Assembly: GCA_030592225.1 (NCBI GenBank)
Contig: JAUVJT010000047.1
Span: 1-11,728, forward strand
Direction: 5' to 3'
DNA from: Candidatus Stahliibacteriota bacterium
GTDB lineage: Bacteria; Hydrothermota; Tepidihabitantia; B3-TA06
Length of the DNA stretch: 11,728 nucleotides
Below the pieces are notes generated by a model, which saw nothing but the letters and a program-made list of their open reading frames with translations, was not told where the DNA came from and made no database searches. Shown here in pieces: positions 7,309-11,728 of this stretch. The position numbers and the translations under genes are program-made. Numbering within the stretch: the first letter of the stretch is position 1; each line of letters opens with the position of its first letter.

Positions 7309-7344
7309 TCTCTAGTCTGTGCATTATTGGAAGAACCCCCTCTA

Positions 7345-7363
7345 CCCCCCTTATTAAGGGGGG
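7345..7363. repeat. C/G-run hairpin
   Basis: CCCCCCTTATTAAGGGGGG forms an 8-bp stem with a 3-nt loop, followed by ACAAAGGGGGGAT. I know this style of short repeat from intergenic DNA of many environmental genomes. It might fold as a strong transcript end, but no T-run follows on the plus strand. Confidence 0.6.
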
Positions 7364-7500
7364 ACAAAGGGGGGATAAAAAAATCGACTCCCTATTATTT
7401 TAGTCCAATTATTCACTTCGCCTGACAAAAACCGTCATTCCAATTTGCATTTTGCAATCTGAAATTTGATATTTGCAATTGCGACGAAGTCGCGCCCCGT

Positions 7501-7693
7501 GTCCACCTTTTGACCATCTTTTGACCAACTTTTGACCACCTTTTGGGTAACTTCTCCCAGGCGTACGCTTGTCCACCTTTTGTCCATCTTTTGTCCACCT
7601 TTTGACCAACTTTTGACCAACTTCTCCCAGGCGTACGCTTGTCCATCTTTTGTCCATCTTTTGACCACCTTTTGTCCACCTTTTGACCAACTT
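7501..7693. repeat. Higher-order tandem repeat: 11-bp units within 70-bp units
   Basis: The basic unit is CTTTTG[A/T]CCA[A/C/T] (11 bp), twelve copies in three groups of four. Groups are separated by CTTCTCCCAGG plus CGTACGCTTGTCCA[C/T], so the larger period is 70 bp: GTCCA[C/T]CTTTTG recurs at 7501, 7571 and 7641, CTTCTCCCAG at 7551 and 7621. The last group ends in CTTAATCG. All units share one orientation, with pyrimidine excess on the plus strand. Since 11 is not a multiple of 3, all three minus frames stay open with a similar lysine-rich periodic peptide; I do not count these as genes. There are no unique spacers, so it is not CRISPR. Confidence 0.85.
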
Positions 7694-7826
7694 AATCGTG
7701 ACGAATTCGATATAAACCTGACGGGCTGGGGCAAGATAGACGGGGGGAAATGCGGGATAAAGTTCACTTCAGACTTGCCAAATACCCCAATTAACCCCAA
7801 TTACTTTAACATTGTTCAACTAGACC
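7694..7826. other. Upstream region of the DUF2089 operon
   Basis: No gene. It contains a tandem decamer ACCCCAATTA twice (7784-7803) just upstream of the promoter and the left half of an 11-bp direct repeat pair (7809-7819). The remainder (7694-7783) shows nothing recognisable. Confidence 0.5.
7784..7803. promoter_or_regulatory. Tandem ACCCCAATTA decamer upstream of operon promoter
   Basis: Two exact copies of ACCCCAATTA lie side by side, ending 23 bp before the -35 box. Position and one-turn period would suit an activator site or an UP-like element. This is inferred from position alone. Confidence 0.35.
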
Positions 7827-7840
7827 TTGACATTGTTCAA
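7809..7840. promoter_or_regulatory. Candidate operator: 11-bp direct repeat overlapping the promoter
   Basis: ACATTGTTCAA occurs at 7809-7819 and 7830-7840, 21 bp apart, which is two helical turns. The second copy overlaps the end of the -35 box and fills half the spacer, a position where a bound protein would block RNA polymerase. The core TTGTTCAA is imperfectly palindromic (TTG..CAA). The DUF2089 protein encoded directly downstream has a probable HTH and would be a natural candidate for autoregulation. Confidence 0.5.
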
Positions 7841-7854
7841 ATTTTCCCTATAAT
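7827..7854 (+). promoter_or_regulatory. Near-consensus promoter of the DUF2089/YvlB operon, leaderless
   Basis: TTGACA (7827-7832), 16-bp spacer, TATAAT (7849-7854): both hexamers are perfect. Six bases after the -10 lies A7861 of an ATG, the expected transcription start. There is no room for an SD, so the mRNA should be leaderless. The in-frame ATG at 7855 would lie upstream of the transcript. Confidence 0.78.
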
Positions 7855-7860
7855 ATGACC

Positions 7861-8256
7861 ATGACGAAAAAGAAACTCATCGGAAAATGCCCGGTCTGTG
7901 ACGGAAGTCTCTATATTTCGGAACTTAGCTGTCACGACTGCGAGGTAAAGATACGCGGAGAATTCGAGATACCGCCATTCTCAAGGCTGGATGAAACCGA
8001 GCGCGAGTTCCTGATGTTGTTCTTGCGCTCCAGGGGTAGCTTAAGAGACGTACAAAGGGAACTTACGCTCTCCTACCCTACGGTGCGCAACCGTCTGGAC
8101 GCATTACTGGCCAAAATGGGAATCATCAGCGCCCGCGCCTCGCAAGAAGAAATCAACGAGGTGCTGGACAAATTGGAATCTGGAGACCTCTCCGCCGAAG
8201 ACGCAGTCAAGCTCATCCGCAAACAAGAGCTTGAGGATGAGTCTAAACAAGACTAA
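7861..8256 (+). CDS. DUF2089-family protein: zinc finger, HTH and C-terminal SHOCT-like module
   Basis: A 131-residue soluble protein. An N-terminal four-Cys zinc site (CPVC at 10-13, CHDC at 24-27) is followed by IRGEFEIPPFSRLDETEREFLMLFLRSRG and LRDVQRELTLSYPTVRNRLDALL (61-83), the DUF2089 core with a sigma-like helix-turn-helix. Residues 98-121 (LESGDLSAEDAVKLI) add a YvlB/LiaX-type two-helix module also present in downstream genes. The molecular function of DUF2089 is not established; by fold it is likely a DNA-binding regulator. I choose ATG 7861 over 7855 because the -10 box directly abuts 7855. It is the first gene of the operon and 11 bp precede the next start. Confidence 0.87.
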   Translation: MTKKKLIGKCPVCDGSLYISELSCHDCEVKIRGEFEIPPFSRLDETEREFLMLFLRSRGSLRDVQRELTLSYPTVRNRLDALLAKMGIISARASQEEINEVLDKLESGDLSAEDAVKLIRKQELEDESKQD

Positions 8257-8267
8257 AGGAGAAAAAC

Positions 8268-8357
8268 GTGAGCAGAAACAAACCTATCATCAAAAGAACA
8301 AAACCCGACGATACCTTTCTTAAGAACCTGCTTCGCGGCCTGTTCATAGGCCACTAA
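8268..8357 (+). CDS. 29-aa micro-ORF, cationic peptide with hydrophobic C-terminus
   Basis: GTG start (8268-8270) 6 nt after a good SD, AAAGGAG (8255-8261), which overlaps the upstream stop. The peptide is MSRNKPIIKRTKPDDTFLKNLLRGLFIGH split as a basic first half and an amphipathic second half (TFLKNLLRGLFIG). It ends at TAA 8355-8357. It falls between DUF2089 and a module-only gene. It might be a membrane-associated regulatory peptide or a gene remnant; there is no recognisable family. Confidence 0.5.
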   Translation: MSRNKPIIKRTKPDDTFLKNLLRGLFIGH

Positions 8358-8374
8358 AGATTCAAGAAGGCGAA

Positions 8375-8422
8375 ATGGACGCAAAAGATATCGAGTTCGT
8401 GGCGTTCGGTCACTGCGACTGA
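8375..8422 (+). CDS. 15-aa micro-ORF
   Basis: ATG 8375 follows AGAAGG (8365-8370) and ends at TGA 8420-8422, encoding MDAKDIEFVAFGHCD. The chain RBS-ORF-stop-RBS continues into the next gene. The peptide may be a translated leader that couples ribosomes to the 42-aa gene, or a fragment of a decayed gene. Evidence is thin. Confidence 0.25.
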   Translation: MDAKDIEFVAFGHCD

Positions 8423-8433
8423 CGGAGGACAAG

Positions 8434-8562
8434 ATGATAGATCGTGAAACTATCCTTCGACTCCTGAAACGGGGCGTAATAACCCAAAAGGAGTCGTCGC
8501 GTCTGCTGGCAAAACTGGAAACCAGACCCAACACCTCTGATGGAGTCAATCATGGCGGATAG
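8434..8562 (+). CDS. 42-aa stand-alone SHOCT-like (YvlB/LiaX-N type) module protein
   Basis: ATG 8434 follows a strong SD GGAGG (8424-8428) and the ORF ends at TAG 8560-8562, overlapping the methyltransferase start by 11 nt. Residues 5-27 (ETILRLLKRGVITQKESSRLL) match the two-helix pattern of the YvlB N-terminus: hydrophobic helix, x-x-G-x-[I/V], then A/S-rich helix ending LL. The remaining 15 residues are polar and look disordered. It could act as a competitor or adaptor for the multidomain proteins of the same operon. The helix pattern and translation signals are seen; the role is inferred. Confidence 0.68.
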   Translation: MIDRETILRLLKRGVITQKESSRLLAKLETRPNTSDGVNHGG

Positions 8563-9139
8563 GCATACCCGAACGAACAGGCCAATGCCGGCTATCGCCT
8601 TTAAGGTGATGTCCTGGCTCATAAACATACGCAACCGCAGGCATCCGCCAAAAGAAATACTGCAGGAAACCGGTATCAAGCCTGGATTTAAGGTGCTTGA
8701 TTACGGGTGCGGCCCGGGCGGCCATTCCATCGCCGCAGCCGAGTTGGTGGGCGAGCAGGGCAAGGTGTACGCCCTGGACATCCATCCCCTTGCCCTGGAA
8801 GCAGTCGAGAAAGTCGCGGCAGAAAAGCGTCTTGCCAACATTGAAACCATCCAGTCGGCCTGCGCTACCGGTCTGGATGCAGAGAGTCTGGACATGGTCA
8901 TGCTCTACGACATCTTTCACATGCTGGGCAATCAAAAGGAGGTACTGAGCGAGTTACACCGGGTGTTAAAGCCGGGTGCAATCCTTTCGGCAGACGATCA
9001 CCACATGAAAGCAGAAGACGTAGTATCCGGGGTGGAAGGTACTGGATTATTCAAATTGAGAGCAAGGGGAGAAAAAACGTATGAGTTTGCAAAGATCGTA
9101 AAAGGAGAAAATCATGGAAGAAAAAGAAAGAATCCTTAA
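8552..9139 (+). CDS. Class I SAM-dependent methyltransferase
   Basis: 195 residues from ATG 8552. That start has TGGAG (8541-8545) 6 nt upstream; the in-frame ATG at 8540 has no SD. Motif I is VLDYGCGPGGHSIAAAE; then VYALDIHPLALEAV (acidic SAM-ribose contact), a segment on IETIQSACATGL, and LYDIFHMLGNQKEVLSELHRVLKPGA typical of the Methyltransf_11/ubiE-like group. Residues 10-45 form a preceding helix pair (KVMSWLINIRN) that could recognise substrate or membrane. No signal peptide. The end overlaps the YvlB-like gene by 26 nt. The substrate is not predictable; its place in an envelope operon suggests a lipid, quinone or membrane-protein substrate, as inference. Confidence 0.85.
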   Translation: MADRHTRTNRPMPAIAFKVMSWLINIRNRRHPPKEILQETGIKPGFKVLDYGCGPGGHSIAAAELVGEQGKVYALDIHPLALEAVEKVAAEKRLANIETIQSACATGLDAESLDMVMLYDIFHMLGNQKEVLSELHRVLKPGAILSADDHHMKAEDVVSGVEGTGLFKLRARGEKTYEFAKIVKGENHGRKRKNP

Positions 9140-10007
9140 GTTGCTGGAGGACGGCAAGATAAACGCCGAGGAAGCAACAAAGCTCCTCGAGGCGCTGGGT
9201 GAACCATTCCGTTTTACCCATCGCGGACCAGGGGCGGATTTCGGGGAGCGCATCGCGCGCAAGGTGGAACTTAGTCTCAAAGGACTGCCTGATATGATAG
9301 AAAGCAGCATATGGTTCGCCGGTTCAGGAAAAGAGAAGGAGTTGGAGTTCGATCCCAAGGAGCGGCTCGTTATCAAGGCCGTATCCGGCGACGTAACCAT
9401 CAAAGGCGACGACGAGCGCAAGATTCGCATCAAGCTTTGCAACGGACACAAGGTTTCCGAAACCGAAAACGAACTGGCCTTAAAAACCATGTCAGGCGAC
9501 ATTGACTTGAGAGTCAACTCCTCGCAAAAGATAGAGCTGAAGGCGGCTGCAGGCGACGTATCGGCAAGTAACCTGGATGCAGAACTTACCCTTCGGTGCG
9601 GCGGCGGGGACCTGGAACTTGAGAATATCGCAGGTAAACTCTCCGTAGCCGTAGGCGGAGGCGATGTTGAGGGCAGAAACATCTCTGCCGAACTCAACAT
9701 CCGGGTCGGCGGCGGGGACATAGACCTCGATCTCTCGGCATGTCCCGGCGGACGCATCGAGCTTGGCGGCGGGGACATCACTCTGGCAATCCCGGAGCGG
9801 GCCGATGTCGAGCTTATTGTCCACAAACCCAAAAGAGGGGACATCTCAAGCGACTTCGACTTCGAAACCCCTGAAGACGTAGAGGAATTCAACTTCACGA
9901 TAGGGAAACCTAAGGCAAAACTTTACGTCAGAACAAAGCATGGCGACATAACCATACGCAAAAAAAGCGTTCAATCGGGCAGCGACCGTAAAAGGAGCAA
10001 GAAATGA
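9114..10007 (+). CDS. YvlB-like DUF4097 beta-solenoid protein with N-terminal SHOCT-like module
   Basis: 297 residues. Residues 3-28 (ERILKLLEDGKINAEEATKLLEAL) are a clear YvlB/LiaX N-terminal module. After a linker, residues about 78-283 are DUF4097 beta-strand repeats with a recurring turn: SGDV (91), SGDI (127), AGDV (147), then GGGDL (163), GGGDV (181), GGGDI (199), GGGDI (218), RGDI and HGDI, spaced about 18-20 residues in the centre. There is no signal peptide or membrane helix, so it is probably cytoplasmic or peripheral. In Bacillus YvlB and Enterococcus LiaX, this architecture is linked to cell-envelope stress. SD AAAGGAG lies 6 nt before ATG 9114. The stop TGA (10005-10007) overlaps the next ATG. 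The tail is basic (DRKRSKK). Confidence 0.87.
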   Translation: MEEKERILKLLEDGKINAEEATKLLEALGEPFRFTHRGPGADFGERIARKVELSLKGLPDMIESSIWFAGSGKEKELEFDPKERLVIKAVSGDVTIKGDDERKIRIKLCNGHKVSETENELALKTMSGDIDLRVNSSQKIELKAAAGDVSASNLDAELTLRCGGGDLELENIAGKLSVAVGGGDVEGRNISAELNIRVGGGDIDLDLSACPGGRIELGGGDITLAIPERADVELIVHKPKRGDISSDFDFETPEDVEEFNFTIGKPKAKLYVRTKHGDITIRKKSVQSGSDRKRSKK

Positions 10008-10159
10008 CCGCAGGACTGGTCGGGATTCTGGGCATAGTTACCTGGACAGGCGCTTTGATCCTGGCAGGAATTATTGCAAACGTCTATCTCCTTGTCTGTA
10101 AAAACGAGGAGAGACGTCTGGCAGCAGTTAGAGAACGCATTCAAAGGAGGAACCGATGA
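10004..10159 (+). CDS. 51-aa single-helix membrane protein, PspB-like in shape
   Basis: ATG 10004 overlaps the preceding stop as ATGA, with AAAGGAG (9991-9996) upstream; the TGA at 10157-10159 overlaps the next ATG in the same way. The peptide has a short N-terminus, one hydrophobic segment (residues 5-32, LVGILGIVTWTGALILAGII and on), then a charged helix KNEERRLAAVRERIQRRNR. This shape (one TM plus short basic/acidic coiled coil) resembles a shortened PspB, the phage-shock membrane sensor, but sequence identity is too short to claim homology. Two ATGA couplings strongly support translation. Confidence 0.72.
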   Translation: MTAGLVGILGIVTWTGALILAGIIANVYLLVCKNEERRLAAVRERIQRRNR

Positions 10160-10644
10160 TTCGCGGAATATTCTGGGGACTTACCGTGGCCTGGATAGGA
10201 GTGTGGATATGGCTGGGCTCAAGCATTGCCCCTGAGACCTACGCCTTTAAGGTGGCCTGGCCCATAATCTTTATCATACTGGGATTTATGGGCATAGTGG
10301 AACTCCTGCAAAGAATCATAAGACACAGCAAGTACAGAACCCCGATGGGCAGCGTGGGCTGGCATATCTTTTGGGGACTGTTATTGGTGGCCATCGGTAT
10401 AGTAGTCTGGTTCTCCAATGTTGGCCTTATCGTAGCTGGATTCGCCCAGCTGTGGCCGTTCATCATCGTGGCCGTAGGGATAGCAATAATCCTGAAGGTG
10501 ATAATCAAAGAATCCCGCAAGCCGCGCGGCGTGAACGTAATCATTGACAACCTGGAAAACGGCTCCATTGACGTGGACGCCGCGGTTGACGAAATTCGTC
10601 AAACCCGTAACACCCGCCGAAAGGGATGCCATCGTCATGAGTAA
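10156..10644 (+). CDS. Four-helix LiaF-TM-like membrane protein with degenerate C-terminal SHOCT-like module
   Basis: 162 residues with four hydrophobic segments, about 6-23, 33-52, 69-87 and 97-117. They are two copies of one unit: IFWGLTVAWIG...WPIIFIILG and IFWGLLLVAIG...LWPFIIVAVGIAIIL, the pattern of LiaI/LiaF-type transmembrane domains (DUF5668-like). The soluble tail holds VIIDNLENGSIDVDAAVDEI (128-147), which fits the spacing of the SHOCT-like module of its neighbours, followed by a basic end. In LiaFSR systems LiaF is the membrane inhibitor of an envelope stress kinase. SD AAAGGAGG (10143-10150) precedes ATG 10156. It overlaps the next gene by 8 nt. The family is fairly sure; the module call in the tail is tentative. 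Confidence 0.78.
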   Translation: MIRGIFWGLTVAWIGVWIWLGSSIAPETYAFKVAWPIIFIILGFMGIVELLQRIIRHSKYRTPMGSVGWHIFWGLLLVAIGIVVWFSNVGLIVAGFAQLWPFIIVAVGIAIILKVIIKESRKPRGVNVIIDNLENGSIDVDAAVDEIRQTRNTRRKGCHRHE

Positions 10645-10978
10645 CGACGCCACCTTACGCATCCTGCGGATGGTCAGCGATGGGAAGATCACCGCAGAGC
10701 AGGCGGGAAAACTGCTTGAAGCCATCGAGGGCGCATCACCCCATGCAAAGCAGATAACCCTGCTGGTTTTTGAGAAAGGCAAAGAAAAGCCCGAGGTAAG
10801 AATCAACCTGCCCCTTTCCCTGGCCCGATTTGCAATGAACTTCATTCCGGCATCGGTGCTTGCAAAGCAGGAGATACCGGCAGAAACCATCTTTTCTGCC
10901 CTGGATGAAGCCCAACCCGGCAAGGTGTTTGGAATCAAGGACGAAGACGGCAAAAGCGTTGAGATTTACCTGCACTAG
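10637..10978 (+). CDS. SHOCT-like module protein with small C-terminal beta domain
   Basis: 113 residues from ATG 10637. An in-frame ATG at 10544 would extend it 31 residues into the upstream gene, but those residues are a frame shadow. Residues 6-28 (TLRILRMVSDGKITAEQAGKLLEA) are a textbook YvlB/LiaX N-terminal module. The rest, ITLLVFEKGKEKPEVRINLPL, SLARFAMNFIPAS and GKVFGIKDEDGKSVEIYL, resembles the C-terminal half of small SHOCT-like proteins often found next to DUF2089 and DUF4097 genes. It is soluble. It is the last gene of the cluster and overlaps the LiaF-like gene by 8 nt; no clear terminator follows. Confidence 0.82.
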   Translation: MSNDATLRILRMVSDGKITAEQAGKLLEAIEGASPHAKQITLLVFEKGKEKPEVRINLPLSLARFAMNFIPASVLAKQEIPAETIFSALDEAQPGKVFGIKDEDGKSVEIYLH

Positions 10979-11002
10979 GCTGTCCGAGGTTAACCAGGGT
11001 CT

Positions 11003-11035
11003 GCCCCGTGAGATGTTTTTACCTCTCATAGGGTA
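11003..11035 (+). repeat. CATAGGGTAC-tailed hairpin H4
   Basis: GCCCCG, stem TGAGATG, loop TTTTTA, stem CCTCTCA with one mismatch, then TAGGGTAC. It lies 25 bp past the operon's last stop codon. Confidence 0.55.
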
Positions 11036-11122
11036 CAGAGGCACCGAGATACAAAGCCTGGAAAAAGCTCGCAGAGGTAAGTTGTGTAATCTGTGGATAA
11101 AAAGGGGATACGGCACAACGTG

Positions 11123-11155
11123 GGCCTTGAGCGGTTCATCCGCTCATAGGGTATA
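11123..11155 (+). repeat. CATAGGGTAC-like hairpin H5
   Basis: GGCCTT, stem GAGCGG, loop TTCAT, stem CCGCTC, then ATAGGGTATAC. The inner stem shares little with H1 beyond being complementary. Confidence 0.6.
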
Positions 11156-11176
11156 CCTTGCCCTTGATCACAAACA

Positions 11177-11196
11177 GGGCGACGCACGCGTCGCCC
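11177..11196. repeat. GC-rich perfect hairpin
   Basis: GGGCGACGCACGCGTCGCCC: an 8-bp perfect stem with loop CACG. I recall very similar hairpins as dispersed repeats in intergenic DNA of many unrelated environmental bacteria; not verified here. Confidence 0.6.
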
Positions 11197-11329
11197 CTAC
11201 ACCGAAGGAGGAAAACCATTAGGGAGTTTTACCGAAGGAAGACGAGTGAAACGAGTTGTCATCTGTGAGAATCTGTGTAATCTGCGGTTTATTCGACATT
11301 TCCGGACAAACTCCCAGTCTGGATCTAAC

Positions 11330-11728
11330 TTGAAGGCTCTCCTAGACCAAACCCTCTTCCGCACCCGCAGCGTTCTTGCCACGCTGTGGGTGCTTCTGTT
11401 GTTGACGTTTGCCGACCCATGGATTAGCGTTTGGAGCGCACTCGCATTCCTGCCTGGACTGCTGATCAGGTTCTGGGCACAAGGCTTCATAGGCCCGCAG
11501 TCGCGCAAACGGGACATAACCACGGACAGGCTGACCACATCCGGCCCCTATGCCATCTTCCGCCATCCGTTGTACGTCGGCAACGCGCTTCTTGTCGCGG
11601 CAGGATTGACACTCCTGCGACCCCATTGGATACTGATTTCCCTGACAGCGCTGGGGTTCGTGCTCCTCTACCTACTCATAGGCAGAGCCGAGGAGCGCAA
11701 ACTGGCGGAGCGATACGGCGACGAGTAC
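11330..11728 (+). CDS. Membrane methyltransferase, isoprenylcysteine carboxyl methyltransferase family (cut by window edge)
   Basis: 133 residues are visible and the frame is open at the right edge. There are two early hydrophobic segments (VLATLWVLLLLTFA and WSALAFLPGLLIRFWAQGF), then the family core: DRLTTSGPYAIFRHPLYVGNALLVAAGL, a further membrane segment (WILISLTALGFVLLYLLI) and the end motif AEERKLAERYGDEY. This R-H-P-x-Y ... E-E-x-x-L pattern belongs to the ICMT/PEMT-like integral membrane SAM methyltransferases. Bacterial substrates are mostly unknown. The start is uncertain: TTG 11330 with a weak GGA 6 nt upstream is preferred since upstream sequence is repetitive; GTG 11246 would add 28 residues without family resemblance. 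Only a short C-terminus should be missing. Confidence 0.78.
   Translation, partial: MKALLDQTLFRTRSVLATLWVLLLLTFADPWISVWSALAFLPGLLIRFWAQGFIGPQSRKRDITTDRLTTSGPYAIFRHPLYVGNALLVAAGLTLLRPHWILISLTALGFVLLYLLIGRAEERKLAERYGDEY

Larger units (their letters stand above)
7138..7330. repeat. Dispersed hairpin-rich repeat, copy 2 (rearranged)
   Basis: 7138-7153 and 7154-7236 match copy 1, but without the 37-bp segment between them, so CACAGACTCTCTAGTCTGTG (7147-7166) is an uninterrupted palindrome. AACAGGTTAGAGAACCTGTT recurs at 7177-7196. From 7231 the sequence restarts the part missing from the left half (CAGCGTGCCCCTTGGAATA), and 7290-7328 is identical to 5465-5503. A 40-bp segment splits the H1-type hairpin. 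The arrangement suggests partial tandem copies of a unit of about 115 bp. Confidence 0.75.
7049..7500. other. Non-coding stretch with dispersed repeats
   Basis: No gene is supported. 7049-7137 shows nothing recognisable beyond a run of seven C. 7138-7330 is the rearranged copy 2 of the dispersed repeat. 7345-7363 is a C/G-run hairpin. 7380-7500 has an AT-rich stretch of repeated ATTTGCA/AATTTG words (7441-7480), then a small hairpin GCGAC-GAA-GTCGC (7481-7493). Minus-strand open frames across this stretch are by-products of repeats. Confidence 0.6.
10979..11329. other. Repeat-rich gap after the operon
   Basis: No gene is supported. It holds hairpins H4 (11003-11035) and H5 (11123-11155), a GGGCGACG/CGTCGCCC hairpin (11177-11196), and TGTGTAATCTG at 11083-11093 and 11274-11284, a phrase typical of repetitive intergenic DNA. 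An in-frame GTG at 11246 with an SD-like GAAGGA could extend the next gene, but it would put this repeat into coding sequence. Confidence 0.55.

Noticed and set aside
7501..7693. CRISPR array
   Set aside because: Units are contiguous 11-mers with no unique spacers of 25-40 bp and no cas genes nearby.
7409..7800. Three overlapping minus-strand open frames coding lysine-rich peptides with WTK/GQK repeats
   Set aside because: They arise because the 11-bp tandem repeat is not a multiple of three and lacks stops. No SD, no promoter and no family support any frame.
8540..8551. Methyltransferase start at ATG 8540
   Set aside because: There is no SD before it, while ATG 8552 has GGAG at proper distance.
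10544..10636. 31-residue N-terminal extension of the last operon gene
   Set aside because: It lies wholly within the LiaF-like gene in another frame and lacks an SD; ATG 10637 starts directly before the conserved module.
11246..11329. GTG start at 11246 for the membrane methyltransferase
   Set aside because: The extra 28 residues translate a dispersed TGTGTAATCTG-type repeat and do not resemble the family, although a GAAGGA SD-like sequence exists.

Overview
The window looks like chromosomal DNA from an uncultured bacterium with moderate GC content. The long SecA with extra insertions, the SBBP-propeller lipoprotein and the repeat-laden intergenic regions would suit a poorly sampled FCB-related candidate phylum such as WOR-3/Stahlbacteria. 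That placement is an impression from family resemblance and was not tested. The standard code appears to be in use: TGA ends several genes here (for example at 5307 and 10007).

Left third (1-5307). Two minus-strand genes, ddl (cut by the window edge) and secA, lie head-to-tail. Diverging from secA is a plus-strand lipoprotein that joins a LytR_C domain to a YkuD L,D-transpeptidase domain. All three concern envelope building or protein export. secA is notable twice: it starts with a transmembrane segment, and its frame is interrupted by one in-frame TGA with conserved sequence on both sides. The divergent promoters have clear -35/-10 boxes and three direct CCGTA repeats exactly 11 bp apart between them.

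Middle (5308-7860). A minus-strand gene for an eight-blade SBBP beta-propeller lipoprotein sits between two non-coding blocks packed with repeats. These include a dispersed hairpin-rich repeat (two copies), a family of small hairpins with variable but complementary stems and a fixed 3' tail (CATAGGGTAC), one such hairpin nested inside another, and an 11-bp/70-bp higher-order tandem repeat.

Right (7861-10978). A compact plus-strand operon with short gaps or overlapping starts and stops encodes a DUF2089 zinc/HTH protein, two micro-ORFs, a 42-aa protein, a SAM methyltransferase, a YvlB-like DUF4097 protein, a 51-aa one-helix membrane protein, a four-helix LiaF-like membrane protein and a 113-aa protein. 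Five of these carry the same roughly 20-residue YvlB/LiaX-type (SHOCT-like) module, once as a stand-alone protein. The promoter is near-consensus and apparently leaderless, with an 11-bp direct repeat overlapping it. I read the operon as an envelope-stress system built around one shared docking module; this is an inference. After a further repeat-rich gap (10979-11329), a membrane methyltransferase of the isoprenylcysteine carboxyl methyltransferase type runs off the right edge.
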